From the NCBI RefSeq assembly GCF_963583255.1, contig NC_084806.1:12922817-12986816 (forward strand): 64,000 nucleotides of DNA, in the 5' to 3' direction. Below are positions 11,227 through 21,471 of this stretch, in pieces; the stretch's first letter is position 1, and the number at the start of each line of letters is the position of its first letter. The DNA is from Pyrus communis (Eukaryota > Streptophyta > Magnoliopsida > Rosales > Rosaceae). A program made the translations under genes and the position numbers. The notes below the pieces were generated by a model, which was given only the letters and a program-made list of their open reading frames with translations, ran no database searches and had not been told where the DNA came from.

Positions 11227-11569
11227 GAGGAACTCATCTTCAGAAGAAGGATATAAGTTTTTAACTCAAAGAACTCAGTTCAACCACATCTCTCTGAGAT
11301 TATTTTCCAAACACTTGTAATACATATATTATACAGGATGTCTGCGAGCTCCACCTTGTTTACTTGTTTCATTTGTCATTAGGCAACATCAGTTTGTAAT
11401 CTGCATTGCAGTAAGTTTTCAATAAAACTTATTTTCAAAATATATTTGCATCATTACATTTAATTCATTATTTTGATATACTACTCTGTTTTTATATGTT
11501 TTACTTCCGCACTTTAAATTCTATGGACGGCTTTGCCGCCTGCTGTTGTTAGTTCCACCCCATTTGGTT
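11227..11569 (+). other. viral leader of copy 1, ending at rearrangement junction
   Basis: Nearly identical to the minus-strand leader of copy 2 (about 12700-13030). It contains the presumed transcription start, the AATAAA signal and the block CTTTAAATTCTATGGACGGC. It ends in CCACCCCATTTGGT, where it joins antisense coat-protein sequence. The copy 2 leader also stops at the same CCCCATTT. Confidence 0.75.
11421..11426 (+). terminator. viral polyadenylation signal, copy 1
   Basis: AATAAA about 200 bases downstream of the TATA box, conserved in copy 2 (12834-12839, minus). In this virus family the signal is bypassed on the first pass and used on the second. Confidence 0.65.
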
Positions 11570-12690
11570 CTTCAGAGATTTTTAGTTGGTTAATAACCTT
11601 TTTAACCTTGCATTCATTTGTATAATGACTAAATTTACCACACTTGTAACACTTTCCCTTTTTATTTTGAAAATCCTTTTTAGACTTTCGAAAAGGTTTT
11701 TTGTTTGAAGATGGTTTTTCATAAAATTTGTTTGTTTGAAAAGGTTTGTTGGAAGATCTTTTGTTTTTATAAAATCTGGACTGATGTTTAGAAAACTTGC
11801 TGGTTTGTTGGGCTTTTTTCTTTTTACTCGAAGGAGCGATTGGAGGTAAACCATATTGTTCACAAAATGTTCCAAGTTCGTATTTAGCAATAGATTTATC
11901 TTTATGAACTTGTTTTGAAATCTTCATGTCGATACAAATTTTCAATCCTTCCTTTTGAATAACATTAACTATGTTACCATAAGTAAGGGTATGATAAGGT
12001 ATGACACCTTCTTCATTTACTAAAACATTTCGAATTTTGTGAGCAAAAAGATTTGGTAAACCATTGATAAATTCAAAGCGTATTTCATCACTGGACTGAG
12101 AAGTTAAGTGCTTCTCCCACCAAGAATGAAGCATTCTAGTGAAACCAGTGACGAGAAGATCAACGATTTGTGTTTGTGTAAAATTGTGATTTCAAATGTA
12201 GCTATTAGCAACCATGGACATGTGTTGAAGTTTGTTCAAAAGTTCTTGTTCGGATAAGCCATCTATGTTCCACTCATAAAGTTTGTCGGCTGAAACTGAA
12301 AATTGATTTTGAATATTTCGTTCTTCAAATTGTAGGTCAGGAGGAGTTGGCCTGGGATACCAATTTTTTGTAAGAGAAGTAGGGTTGACCGAATGAGAAC
12401 GAATACGTTTTAAATCAAAAGTTGGTTGAAGATCAATGTTTTGAAAACATTTTCAATATTTTGAATAGCAGAACTAGTTTCCGTGTCCTAAGAAGTATCT
12501 GGATCAGATGTATTTTCTTCTTCGACAGAAACATCATTGTTTTGCAAAACATTAACAACTTTATCTTTTTTGAGCTCAGTGAGCATATGATCAATTTTTT
12601 GTAAAGTAGTCATAGATTTTAAAGCAGTGGAACTTGAAGCAGTATCAGTAAAATTTACTAAAGGTTTTTCTTTTTGAGAAGATTTTGGTT
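11570..12690 (-). pseudogene. inverted viral coat-protein fragment
   Basis: On the minus strand this matches copy 1 from about 5530 to 6915, including the same zinc knuckle (here with serine and threonine changes, CYKCGKFSHYTNEC). It lacks about 250 bases relative to copy 1 where the sense strand reads GATGAAATACGCTTTGAATT. Its upstream end is fused directly to the leader of copy 2 (minus strand), skipping the movement protein. It has a TAG near 12488, a 1-base deletion near 12450 and a TGA near 12190. Because it lies downstream of the copy 1 promoter in reverse, plus-strand readthrough would give antisense coat-protein RNA. Confidence 0.88.
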
Positions 12691-13310
12691 GAGAAAATGG
12701 GGCGGAACTAACAACACCAGGCGACAAAGCCGTCCATAGAATTTAAAGTGCAGAAGTAAAACATATAAAAATAGAGTAGCATATCAAAATAATGAATTAA
12801 ATGTAATGATGCAAATATATTTTGAAAATAAGTTTTATTAAAAACTTACTGCAATGCAGATTACAAACTGATGTTGCCTAATGGCAAATGAAACAAGTAA
12901 GCAAGGTGGAGCTCGCAGGCATCCTGAATAATATATGTATTACAAGTGTTTGGAAAATAATCTCAGAGAGATGTGGTTGAACTGAGTTCTTTGAGTTAAA
13001 AACTTATATTCTTCTTCTGAAGATGAGTCCTCCTTATATAGAGCAAGGAGACTGAATGAGGCTTGCCAAATAGATCCGGGAATCCCGCTGTCTTCTGAAG
13101 AAGGCTGGCAAAGCTGTGTAATCACGTTGTTTCTTTTCCAAAAGTTGAATAGTGAAGATGCTTTCATTTTTTTACAAAAGTTAAATGAATAGTGACATTT
13201 TTGTTTTTCACTATTGAAGAATAATGCCTTGTCTTTTGCGGAAGAGATGATAGCAGCTACTGCTGATGATGTTGTTGGGCTGACACAATCACATGGGCAA
13301 ATAATGCAGT
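12691..13310 (-). promoter_or_regulatory. viral intergenic/promoter/leader region, copy 2
   Basis: On the minus strand it runs from the end of ORF2 through one 31-bp repeat unit, a TATA box (TATATAA, 13034-13040), the poly(A) signal (AATAAA, 12834-12839) and the leader, ending at CCGCCCCATTT beside the coat-protein fragment. It is highly similar to copy 1 at 10800-11569 but has four fewer repeat units. The promoter points left, toward the rightward promoter of copy 1. Confidence 0.8.
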
Positions 13311-14664
13311 TCAATAATCAAACGGATCTTGAGCATCTTGAAGGTCCACTCGATCAGCCCAATTGGCGGGAGGTTGTGACCCTGCATCAGAAGCTTCAGA
13401 GTCCGAGTCGGAACCTTTCTTTTTCTGTAGCCGTGCTGCTTCAGCCATGAGCTGTTGAGCCAAGTCCAGAAGCTGGGAGGACTTATCAGAATTCTCCTTT
13501 TTCTTTGAGCTGGAGGACTTAGAAGGTTTTCCTTTGAGGGAAGATGACGGACTAATGTCTGATAGGGATTGAATCGGCTCCTGGGTTTTTAGCAACTCAG
13601 GAAATTGCTAATGAACTGGCAAAGCTTGCGAGGACGAAGTTGAAACTTTGATTGGCAGTGCCTGAGAAGATGCCTGGGGAAATTCCACTTTTACAAGATC
13701 AATAATTTTTTGGTGGTTGAATTTATCCTACCATTTTACCCATCGGGTTCTGTAAATACCACCGGTGTCCACTTCAAAGTTCCATTTGAGAATCCATGGG
13801 ATCTTGTACTTGGCCATGAGCAGTGAAAAAATAGTAACTCTGTTGTCGAAACGACTTCTGTCAAAATTGGGCTGGAAGTTATTTGTGAGTACATGACGAA
13901 GGTCATCTGGAATGATAGAAGAGCTTGGGCCATGGGAAGCCCACCAATCTGGAAACCATGCAGGAAACCGCAATCTGAAATTCTTATCAAAGGTTATGAA
14001 CCATGAATGACTAAAGTCTTCTGTCTGGTGGAGAAAAATGTTGGTCCATGCTTGGATATAATCATAGTAATTGTAATGATTGTTTGGGATGAGAACATGC
14101 TGAGTATGAAAGGGGTTTTGTGTGATAAAGGGGAATTCCCCATTCGAGTTCGGTAAGGAATTTTCCAATATGGAGTGAATGATACAATATTTTGTTTTGG
14201 TGAGTGGTACTGTAAATTGGCTTAATAGCAATGCTTTCTGTTTCTGAAAAGATAACCTGGTAATATTTTAGGCTTTTATAGGATTCAGTTGGTAAGAAAT
14301 GAAAATTTGGTGGAAGGAGTAATTTGGCAATGCGCTCTGGGGGTTGGTTTTTGTCAATGTGAAGAGGGATGCTAAAAAGCTTTTCTGAATTGGGATTTTG
14401 GATATATGGAGATGTTTTAGCATAGCTAGGTGTTTTAGATTGTGAAGGTGCTGGAGAACGAACTGAAGAGTAGGGATCATAAGGGGTGGCTAAGACCGTT
14501 TGGTAATTTGGTCGGATATTTCCTACTGTTGATCCTAAGGGAGTAAATCTGTTTGTAATGGCGAGGGCCGATGAAGAGTCAGGAATAGATTCTTGTTTTA
14601 CTGGTGCTGGGGTTTGGGTAAGGGTGGCTGGGAGCCTTCGTTGCTGAGTAGGATTAGTACCCAT
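13311..14664 (-). pseudogene. viral ORF2, copy 2
   Basis: Starts with ATG at 14664, overlapping the RT-RNase H stop exactly as in copy 1. It is broken by a one-base insertion near 14110 (CCCCTTTCAT where copy 1 has CCCCTTCAT), a TAG at 13728-13730 (TGG in copy 1) and a TAG at 13608-13610 (CAG in copy 1). The C-terminal acidic tail is intact to the final TAA. The codon that is a stop in copy 1 (10314) is tryptophan here, so the two copies decayed independently. Confidence 0.8.
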
Positions 14665-15466
14665 TCTTCCCCTGCAAAAATTCTCTGGTTAGAAAATCTG
14701 GTATGCAATTTTGGCTGCCTTTAATATATTCAATTTCAAAATAAAAAATACTTAATATGGCTTGCCAGCGTGCAAAAATTTGTTTTGATGCAATGTTTTG
14801 AACATCTTTTTGTAAAACATGTTTTGCAGATTTGCAATCAACACGAACTAAAAAATTTTGATTTAATAAATCATCTTGGAATTTGCTAATGCATAATACA
14901 ATTGATAAAATCTCTTTTTTAATAGTACTATAGTTGCTTTGAGCCGGATTCCAAATTCCTGAATGGAAACGAACAATTTGTTTAGGAGATTCGGAAGAAG
15001 TTTTCTGTTTGAGGATACCTCCATAACCGATATTTGATGCGTCGGTTTCGACTATTTTGAGAGAGTCGGGAGTTGGAATGCCGAGGCAGGACAAAGTCTT
15101 GACATGATTTTTTATCTGTTTAACAATGGAAGTATGATTTTGAGACCATGATGGAGGATTCTCCTTGAGACGATCAAACAAAGGTTTACATTGTTGACGA
15201 AGATGAGGATAAAATTCTGAAACATAATTGAGAGATCCAAGGAATCTTTGAAGCTGGGTTTTATCAATAATTTGATCTGGAAATTTATCAGCAAACTGGA
15301 TGACTCGATCAATTGGTTGGATGGTAGACCTGTAAATATGGTAACCTAAAAATCTAACTTTGGTTTGAAATAACTTAATCTTAGATGCCGAGACGACTAA
15401 CCCATTAGACCTAATGATCCTAACAAATGCATGCAAATGCTTGCAATGCTCATCTATTGATTTTGA

Positions 15467-15468
<2 letters not shown>
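14654..15468 (-). pseudogene. viral RT (3' part) and RNase H, copy 2
   Basis: An open frame of 260 codons begins just after the RT catalytic YIDD motif, which is missing because the copy is cut there by the (TA)n tract. It contains the RT thumb and an RNase H with ETDASN, where copy 1 has ETDASD. Without the polymerase active site this copy could never have made a working enzyme. Confidence 0.88.

Positions 15469-15517
<49 letters not shown>
15469..15517. repeat. (TA)n microsatellite, right border of viral locus
   Basis: About 24 TA units directly abutting truncated viral RT sequence. It mirrors the tract at 3654-3689. Confidence 0.95.
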
Positions 15518-15520
<3 letters not shown>

Positions 15521-16789
15521 ATGCTAATTAAAATAAATTTACAAATAAAAAAATATGTTACCAATAAAAATAAGTACATTACTTAACATTTAAATAATAA
15601 TTCAATAATTAACTTTCATGTCATTTAATTTACAGAATTTTATTTACAAATTTAGTTTGCCTATATATATCCCGTGGTAAAATCTCTCTTTTCATTACAA
15701 TTTCCTTTACTCTTAAATATTGTTTCGAGTCTAAGGCGCGGTTTGAAATCACATTTTTCTACCAAAAAACTGTCAAAACATGTGTGGCAAGTAATTAGAG
15801 GCCTGCTTTTTTTTTTTTTTAGGCCTAAAAAGACCAACTTTTAGAAGCAGCAATTAAGTTGCTGTCTAAAGTCACCTTCGTTTTTTACTTTTTTTTTTTT
15901 TATTTTTAACAAAGAATCAAAAAACACGAAAGTTTAATGAAAATTTTCTAGACATTGAATCAATATCCCCTTTATCTAAAGGACCTAATCTACCCCTAAA
16001 TTTTAAGCGCTAAAATTATTCCCTAATCTAATTGATACCTTAGCATATATTTATGCATGTCTCTGCACAGCCTCACCTTTATACTTACATCTTTTTCATA
16101 ACTTTTTCTTGTTGCTCGATGAACTATTGATCGCTCAACAGTACAAAATTAAGCTTTGAATTATATGGTTTTCATATTAAAGTAGTTATTTTTCTTTCTT
16201 TTTGGTGTATGATTTTTTTTTTTCTTTTTGTGGTGTTCTATAACTGACTAATGGATTTGATAATCTTGATCGATTAATTTTGATGGCTCTTCATTTTAAT
16301 TTATTAGTTTTGGATTTCATTGCTCTTTTCTAAACTTTGACGTAATCTTTTTCCATATGATTACTTCTATTTATGGACTTATGGTTTGGGAATTGTTCTA
16401 CTATTATCATCTAAATGCTCATGTAACAAATTCGATCAAATTTTTACTAGAGTAGTCGAATTTCTGTTAGAGTTGTTTGTAGTCATGCTTGAATTCGCAT
16501 ATTTATCTTATATTTTCTTGATGTAAACCTGAACATTTTTTTATCTATGCATCCAGAGCAACAATCATGTGATTTCTTGATAATGAATTGGACAGAGGTT
16601 TTTTTTTTTTTTTTTTTTTTTTTGCACTTTAGTTCTTTATAGTAACAAATTTGCCTGATCAATTAATTTTTTACTTTTTGTATATATAAAAAATATTTGC
16701 TAAAATTCTTAAGTGACTGTATCAAAAAAAAAATATATATATAGATGGTTAAGAAGGAAAGTAATAGGGCAAGTGGATCCAACCGCCGG
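15518..16789. other. AT-rich intergenic DNA
   Basis: No gene recognised. There are several long T-runs (15810, 15889, 16600). TAAGGCGCGGTTTGAAATCA near 15733 resembles a Harbinger-type element end, but I could not find the opposite end. Confidence 0.4.
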
Positions 16790-17378
16790 CTGTATGGCCT
16801 GCTCCCAATACATCCCTATTTTGTGACGTGTGTATCAAGGAAGTGGAGGCAAAAAATCGTCCTGGTACTCACTTTAAAAAAGAGGTATGGGAAAATGTGA
16901 GTATTAACCTAAATAAAGAGACTGGAGCTGAGTGTAGTAAACAATAGCTGAAAAATAAGTGGGATACACTTAAAGAGCAATGGAAATTATGGAAAGAACT
17001 AAAGGGAAAGGAAACTAGTCTCGGATGGAATCCCAAGCTCAACACCGTTGATGCTTCGGATGAGTGGTGGCATAATAAAGTTCAGGTTTGTAAGCTTCTT
17101 GTTAGTTTTTGGACGTTGTCTGTCTATTATTTAGCATGAATGCAGTTTGTCTTTAAATTGCAGATCAACAAAAAATATAAAAACCCGCATAAAAAAGGAA
17201 TTAGTCATGATATGGAAGACAAGCTAGATAGGATGTTCATGAATAATACTGCTACTGGTGATCATGCTTGGGCACTCTCATCTAGTGTACTTCTATATGA
17301 AAATAATGATGAATCTGATGAGGATGATGGCATTCAAACATGGCGAAGGGCTTACAAAATAGTAGCATTGCTGAAGTG
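16790..17378 (+). pseudogene. Myb/SANT-like DNA-binding domain pseudogene
   Basis: The translation of 16808-17085 matches the Myb/SANT-like domain found in L10-interacting MYB-type proteins and Harbinger-associated proteins: CIKEV, NRPGTHF, a LKNKWD-type motif, LGWNP and a VDASDEWW end. A typical intron (GTTTGTAAG at 17086 to TTGCAG at 17163) separates this from a second, lysine- and acid-rich exon at 17164-17378. A TAG at 16945-16947 falls within the domain, just before LKNKW. This domain is often encoded beside PIF/Harbinger transposases, so it may be a transposon-derived fragment. No transposase is visible nearby. Confidence 0.72.
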
Positions 17379-17976
17379 ATGAAGACATTTTCATCTTTAC
17401 CTGGTTCAGGGCTTGTGAGCACTTTGTGATTATTTCGCAACTCGATTATTTCTAAAATGAAGAAGAAAGAAATGTTCTTAACTATAGAAGATCTGGACAT
17501 CAAGCTTCAACGGCTTAACTATGAGCAAGCTGAAAATTAAGTGCCATATGATGCATTTAGTTTGCAAAGTTTTATACTTCGCGGTAGACAGTGTAGTCTA
17601 AGATATCTTCGAAGTTGAGTTTATTATTTTGATTTGTCATTTGGGATGGTTACTTGGATTTCTTTGTGTTTTACTTGGGAATATAATTGGAAGGTTTTGA
17701 ATGCTTTATTTAAGAATTTTTTTATTATTATACTTGAGAGTCATTTAAAAAAAAAAAAAAGAGTTGATCTCAGTTTATTACCCTAAAGTTTCTTAGCTTT
17801 CAACATTTCATACATCCAGTTTTTTTCGTTCGCGTCTAGTACATAAAGTCATATATTTTGGATATTTTATATATCTGTTAAGTTTTCTATCAAACCATCA
17901 ATAATTGATGATGTGGCGCCCACGTAGACTATGACTGGCCACATATCAATCTGCCACATGCGAACATTAAGAAATT

Positions 17977-18787
17977 AAAAAAAAAGATTGAAAATTAAAA
18001 AACTAAACGTAAACCTCTTCCCTCCCTTTCTCTCTTCGACTCCCCCTTTCTCTCTCCCCTTTTCATTCTCCCACTCTCAAAGTGGTTTTACCTAGAATGA
18101 AACAACAAAAATGGATTCATGAGGGTTTAATTACCGATAGTATGTATCTTCCGGATTCGTTTAGATAACAAAAAAATTATTTTGGTTTTTGTTTTGAAAA
18201 AATCATCATATAATAATCCAGAAATTGCAACCCCTATCCTCTGTCACCTAAACTTAAAAGGTTAAAAAAAAAAAAAAACTAATGAAAATGGCTTGAAAAC
18301 TTTGAGTTTTAACGATAAGGACAAAATAAAAGGTAAAGTGAATAGTATAAAAAAAATTCATTTTACCAGAATCCTTACCTTAAGAAATTAAAAAAAAGAT
18401 TAAAAATTAAAAAACTAAACGTAAACCTCTTCCCTCCCTTTCTCTCTCTCCCCTTTTCATTCTCCCACTCTCAAAGTGGTTTTACCTGGAATGAAACAAC
18501 AAAAATGGATTCATGAGGGTTTAATTACCGATAGTATGTATCTTCCGGATTCGTTTAGATAACAAAATAATTATTTTGGTGTTTGTTTTGAAAAAATCAT
18601 CATATAATAATCCAGGAATTGCAACCCCTGTCCTCTGTCACCTAAACTTAAAAGCTTAAAAAAAAAAAAAAAAAAAAAAAACTAATGAAAATGGCTTGAA
18701 AACTTTGAGTTTTAACGATAAGGACAAAATAAAAGGCAAAGTGAATAGTACAAAAAAAAAAAAAAATCATTTTACCAGAATCCTTAC
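17977..18787. repeat. tandem duplication, about 405-bp unit x2, inside MULE
   Basis: The block from AAAAGATTGAAAATTAAAAA through TTTTACCAGAATCCTTACC occurs at 17977-18380 and again at 18385-18787 with minor changes and longer A-runs in the second copy. Part of the unit (AATGAAAATGGCTTGAAAAC and following) also appears near 21355. Confidence 0.85.
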
Positions 18788-18829
18788 CCCTAAAAAACAC
18801 ATCCTAGACTTCCTTCAAAACCCTACCAT

Positions 18830-19215
18830 AGCCCCGTCGTCACACGCTTCAATCTCGATGTCGCTAGCAGCTCGCCGACCTTAACAACTCCGTCCCTCAG
18901 CTTGCCATCGTTGACTGCGATGGTCTCGACGCCCTTCGATTTGAGCTTCCCTGACTTCTCCGGGAAAAGCTGCAGTTACAGCAGCTTGGAGAAAAGGGAA
19001 AAGGGAAAGGCGAAGAAAATTATAAGGCTCTTCAACCACAATCTAGAGAAAGGAGGAATTTACAGAAAGAAATTGAGGAAGAAGGGTTATGTGAAGATTA
19101 GGAAGAATAGAGGTATGGATGCGCTGGTGGGGTACTGGGGTGTTGATTGTGGTGGGAATCGAAGAGAGAAAGGGAGGAGGTTTAGGTTTAGTTTTTTCAA
19201 AATTTTAAAAGATTA
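18830..19215 (+). pseudogene. unrecognised gene-like segment inside MULE
   Basis: GC-richer than its surroundings and rich in lysine, arginine and glutamate in two alternate frames (for example KREKGKAKKIIRLFNHN from about 18990). No single frame stays open over the whole segment. It may be a captured, frameshifted gene piece. I do not recognise the source. Confidence 0.3.
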
Positions 19216-19603
19216 AAGTTTAAAATTTTAAAATTTATTTTATTTTTTATTTGTAATGTTTACCTAGGCTAGATTGACACGTGACGTCCAGTCATTATTG
19301 ACATGGATGTCACGTCATCAATTAATAGAGGTTCTGACGAAAAAGTAACTGAGATGTACAAAAGTGCCTTAGAATTATGTTAATTTGGTACTAAATTGGG
19401 ACAAAAAGCTTAATGTATAAAATGTTGAAAACAAAAAAATTTCAGAGTAGTAAACTGAGATTAACCGTTATTTTAAATTTATGGTCCAATGAATTGTTAC
19501 TAAGCATATGAATGTTGTCTCCAATTTTCATTTTAGTACCTACATAACAAATAGACGATGATATTGAGGAACCTCACGACATACATGCAACCCTAGCAAG
19601 ACG

Positions 19604-19604
<1 letters not shown>

Positions 19605-19639
<35 letters not shown>
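19605..19639. repeat. poly(C) tract of 35
   Basis: An uninterrupted run of 35 C. Such a run is rare in plant DNA and is hard to sequence, so its length may be an assembly artefact. Confidence 0.9.
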
Positions 19640-20465
19640 ATGGCGGGAAAAGCACCAAGAATCCATTGTATTAATACCCGAAAGAAGTTAAGATCATGTT
19701 CTAATTAGTTTTAAAAATGACAAAACTAAATTCAAGATATGTGAATAAACATCAAGTCAACTACACAACGTCAAATTAACATGCATGCATGCAATTAAAT
19801 ATAATAGGACATATTTATCTGACGGTTTCAGGAAAAAAAAAAAGTCTAACAATCTGCAGGGGAACAATTTATTTTCTATTTATCCAGAAAAAAAGTTGAA
19901 AAATCATCAGGCACGTATATAGCTACAGCCATGGGCGCATCGCATGGGATCGAGAAAATTATTACTTCTTAGAAACACATTGAAATTTTAGCAAATCCAT
20001 ATGTGGCAGAGACCCAGAGAGCATGCACACATGCATGTGTGAAGCAGAAGCAGTAGCTGTGGAGATCTGCAGGGTGTGCAGTTAACAAATGATGGGTTGA
20101 CCCACTTGGACAAAGACGAGCAAGAGATGAAAGTGGAACAACTTACTTCCCAGGGAGTACTTAATTTTTCATGCTTGGAGTGTGAGTGGAGACAACGTAA
20201 TTTGGTAACAAAATAAATAAGCAGCCAAGCAGGTACGGAAATTTCCCATATGCTGTCGTATGCATATCCCCCCTCAACAGCCAAAGAGATTATATATACC
20301 GTAGTCTTTGACTTTATACACAGAGATCGAAAGGTAGTTTAGGTACGTACTGAGTAATGCATATGAGTATGACTAGAAACCATCGCGAGCGGGGGTTGAA
20401 TCTGGCCGTCAATATTTATGGATCTACAAAACATCTACGGTCAATGTATAATGCTATTAGCGCCT
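19640..20465. other. intergenic, no gene supported
   Basis: A 98-codon minus-strand frame (19988-20284) is preceded by a TATATATAA on that strand, but the peptide has no recognisable domain and no homologue I know. I treat it as chance. The rest is AT-rich with short repeats. Confidence 0.4.
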
Positions 20466-20655
20466 AGGGGAGAGGATCCCTTTTCATCTAATCCATCAAA
20501 TTCGAGATCCAAACCATTGAAATTTGATCTAATAACTACAATTATTATAACTTTTACAGAAATTCCCTTTTTGTAGCCGTTGAATCAAATTTCAACGGTC
20601 CGGGTCAGAAACTTGATAGATTAAGTGGAAATGGATCCGGAGGGGATCCGTTTCC
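20466..20655. mobile_element. palindromic MITE, family A relative
   Basis: GAGGATCCCTTTTCATCTAATC at the left is answered by the complement of GATTAAGTGGAAATGGATCC at the right, and ACTACAATTATTATAAC marks the centre as in the copies at 2371 and 3023. Confidence 0.65.
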
Positions 20656-20861
20656 GGATGTGAACTTCAAAGAAAAGACGTTTTGAATTCTTATCGGTAA
20701 ATTAAACGCTAAATAGACGTCTGAATGCAGAAATAGTAGTTCCTACTTGCTGTTGTACATGATGATACACATTCGTTGTCTCTCTCTACAGCTGGTAGCT
20801 AAAATAACAAACCACAGTGCATGGAGAAAAAACAATTAAAACCCCTTCCAAAACATAAAAA

Positions 20862-20863
20862 TG

Positions 20864-20898
<35 letters not shown>
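20862..20898. repeat. (AAT)n microsatellite
   Basis: About 12 AAT/ATA units; a second tract of the same motif lies at 25183-25208. Confidence 0.9.
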
Positions 20899-20902
<4 letters not shown>

Positions 20903-21471
20903 ACATAATAAGGTTGAGCAGAGTACTGTACCTCCTCTTTTCCCAATTTCAACTACCTAAAATCGAACTGAAATACAGCAATATGTGAAAAAGGCCCAGC
21001 TGTATGTCCCGTATACATTCAAAATTATATTTCAGCAAATATTCCATACTTAAGAAATTTTTGCCTATTATTTTATGGATCATAACAACAAAATTAACAA
21101 AACAAACCAAAAAGGGAGAGAGAGAAAAATCAGACCCTTTCGAAAAAGAAAAAGAAAAATCATACCCTTTTCATCTCTCGACTAATTTTAATGGTTGGTT
21201 TAAACTCAAAATTTGAAGGGGTGCATCAATTGAAATTCTGAGGAATTTTAATTCTTTTAATGAATTTAGGGGTATTCAATTAAAATTTTAAATAATTCAC
21301 TAAAATTCAACTTATATTCAATCAGGATTTTAAGATAGTTTATTAAAAATGAAAACTAATGAAAATGACTTCAAAACTTTGAGTTTTAACTAAAAATCAC
21401 CTACTAACTTTATTCAATGATAAGGACAAGAGAAAAAAAAATTTTAAAAATACATAACAAAAGTTTGGTGC

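Larger units (their letters stand above)
3690..15468. mobile_element. endogenous pararetrovirus locus, two copies in inverted arrangement
   Basis: Copy 1 (plus, 3690 to about 11569) carries, in order, leader, movement protein, coat protein, protease-RT-RNase H, ORF2 and a promoter/leader. That is a circularly linearised caulimovirid genome of about 7.9 kb. It is followed by an inverted coat-protein fragment (11570-12690) and an inverted copy 2 holding promoter/leader, ORF2 and the 3' part of RT-RNase H (12691-15468). One large ORF followed by a small-overlap ORF2 fits Florendovirus as I know the group; Petuvirus is the main alternative. There is no integrase and there are no LTRs, as expected for this family. 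Every ORF is interrupted, so this is a genomic fossil. Confidence 0.88.
17762..19463. mobile_element. non-autonomous MULE-like element with long inverted repeats
   Basis: The left end (GATCTCAGTTTATTACCC, then TTTCAACATTTCATACATC) is matched in inverse at the right end (GATGTACAAA/ATGTTGAAAAC, then TAGTAAACTGAGATTAAC). The inverted repeats extend about 200 bp and both include a GATGTGGCGCCCACGT-like block. The ends resemble those of the Pack-MULE at 22513-23922, so the two belong to one family. The inside contains a tandem duplication and a GC-richer stretch (18830-19215) that looks gene-derived, but I cannot name it. No transposase is present. Confidence 0.7.

Noticed and set aside
3690..11569. 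Reading copy 1 as a Ty3/Gypsy retrotransposon
   Set aside because: There are no LTRs and no integrase; the movement protein and the zinc-knuckle coat region followed by protease-RT-RNase H identify a caulimovirid.
19988..20284. 98-codon minus-strand frame with an upstream TATATATAA
   Set aside because: No similarity to any peptide family I know, and no intron or conserved ending; I also looked for a microRNA hairpin here and could not support one.
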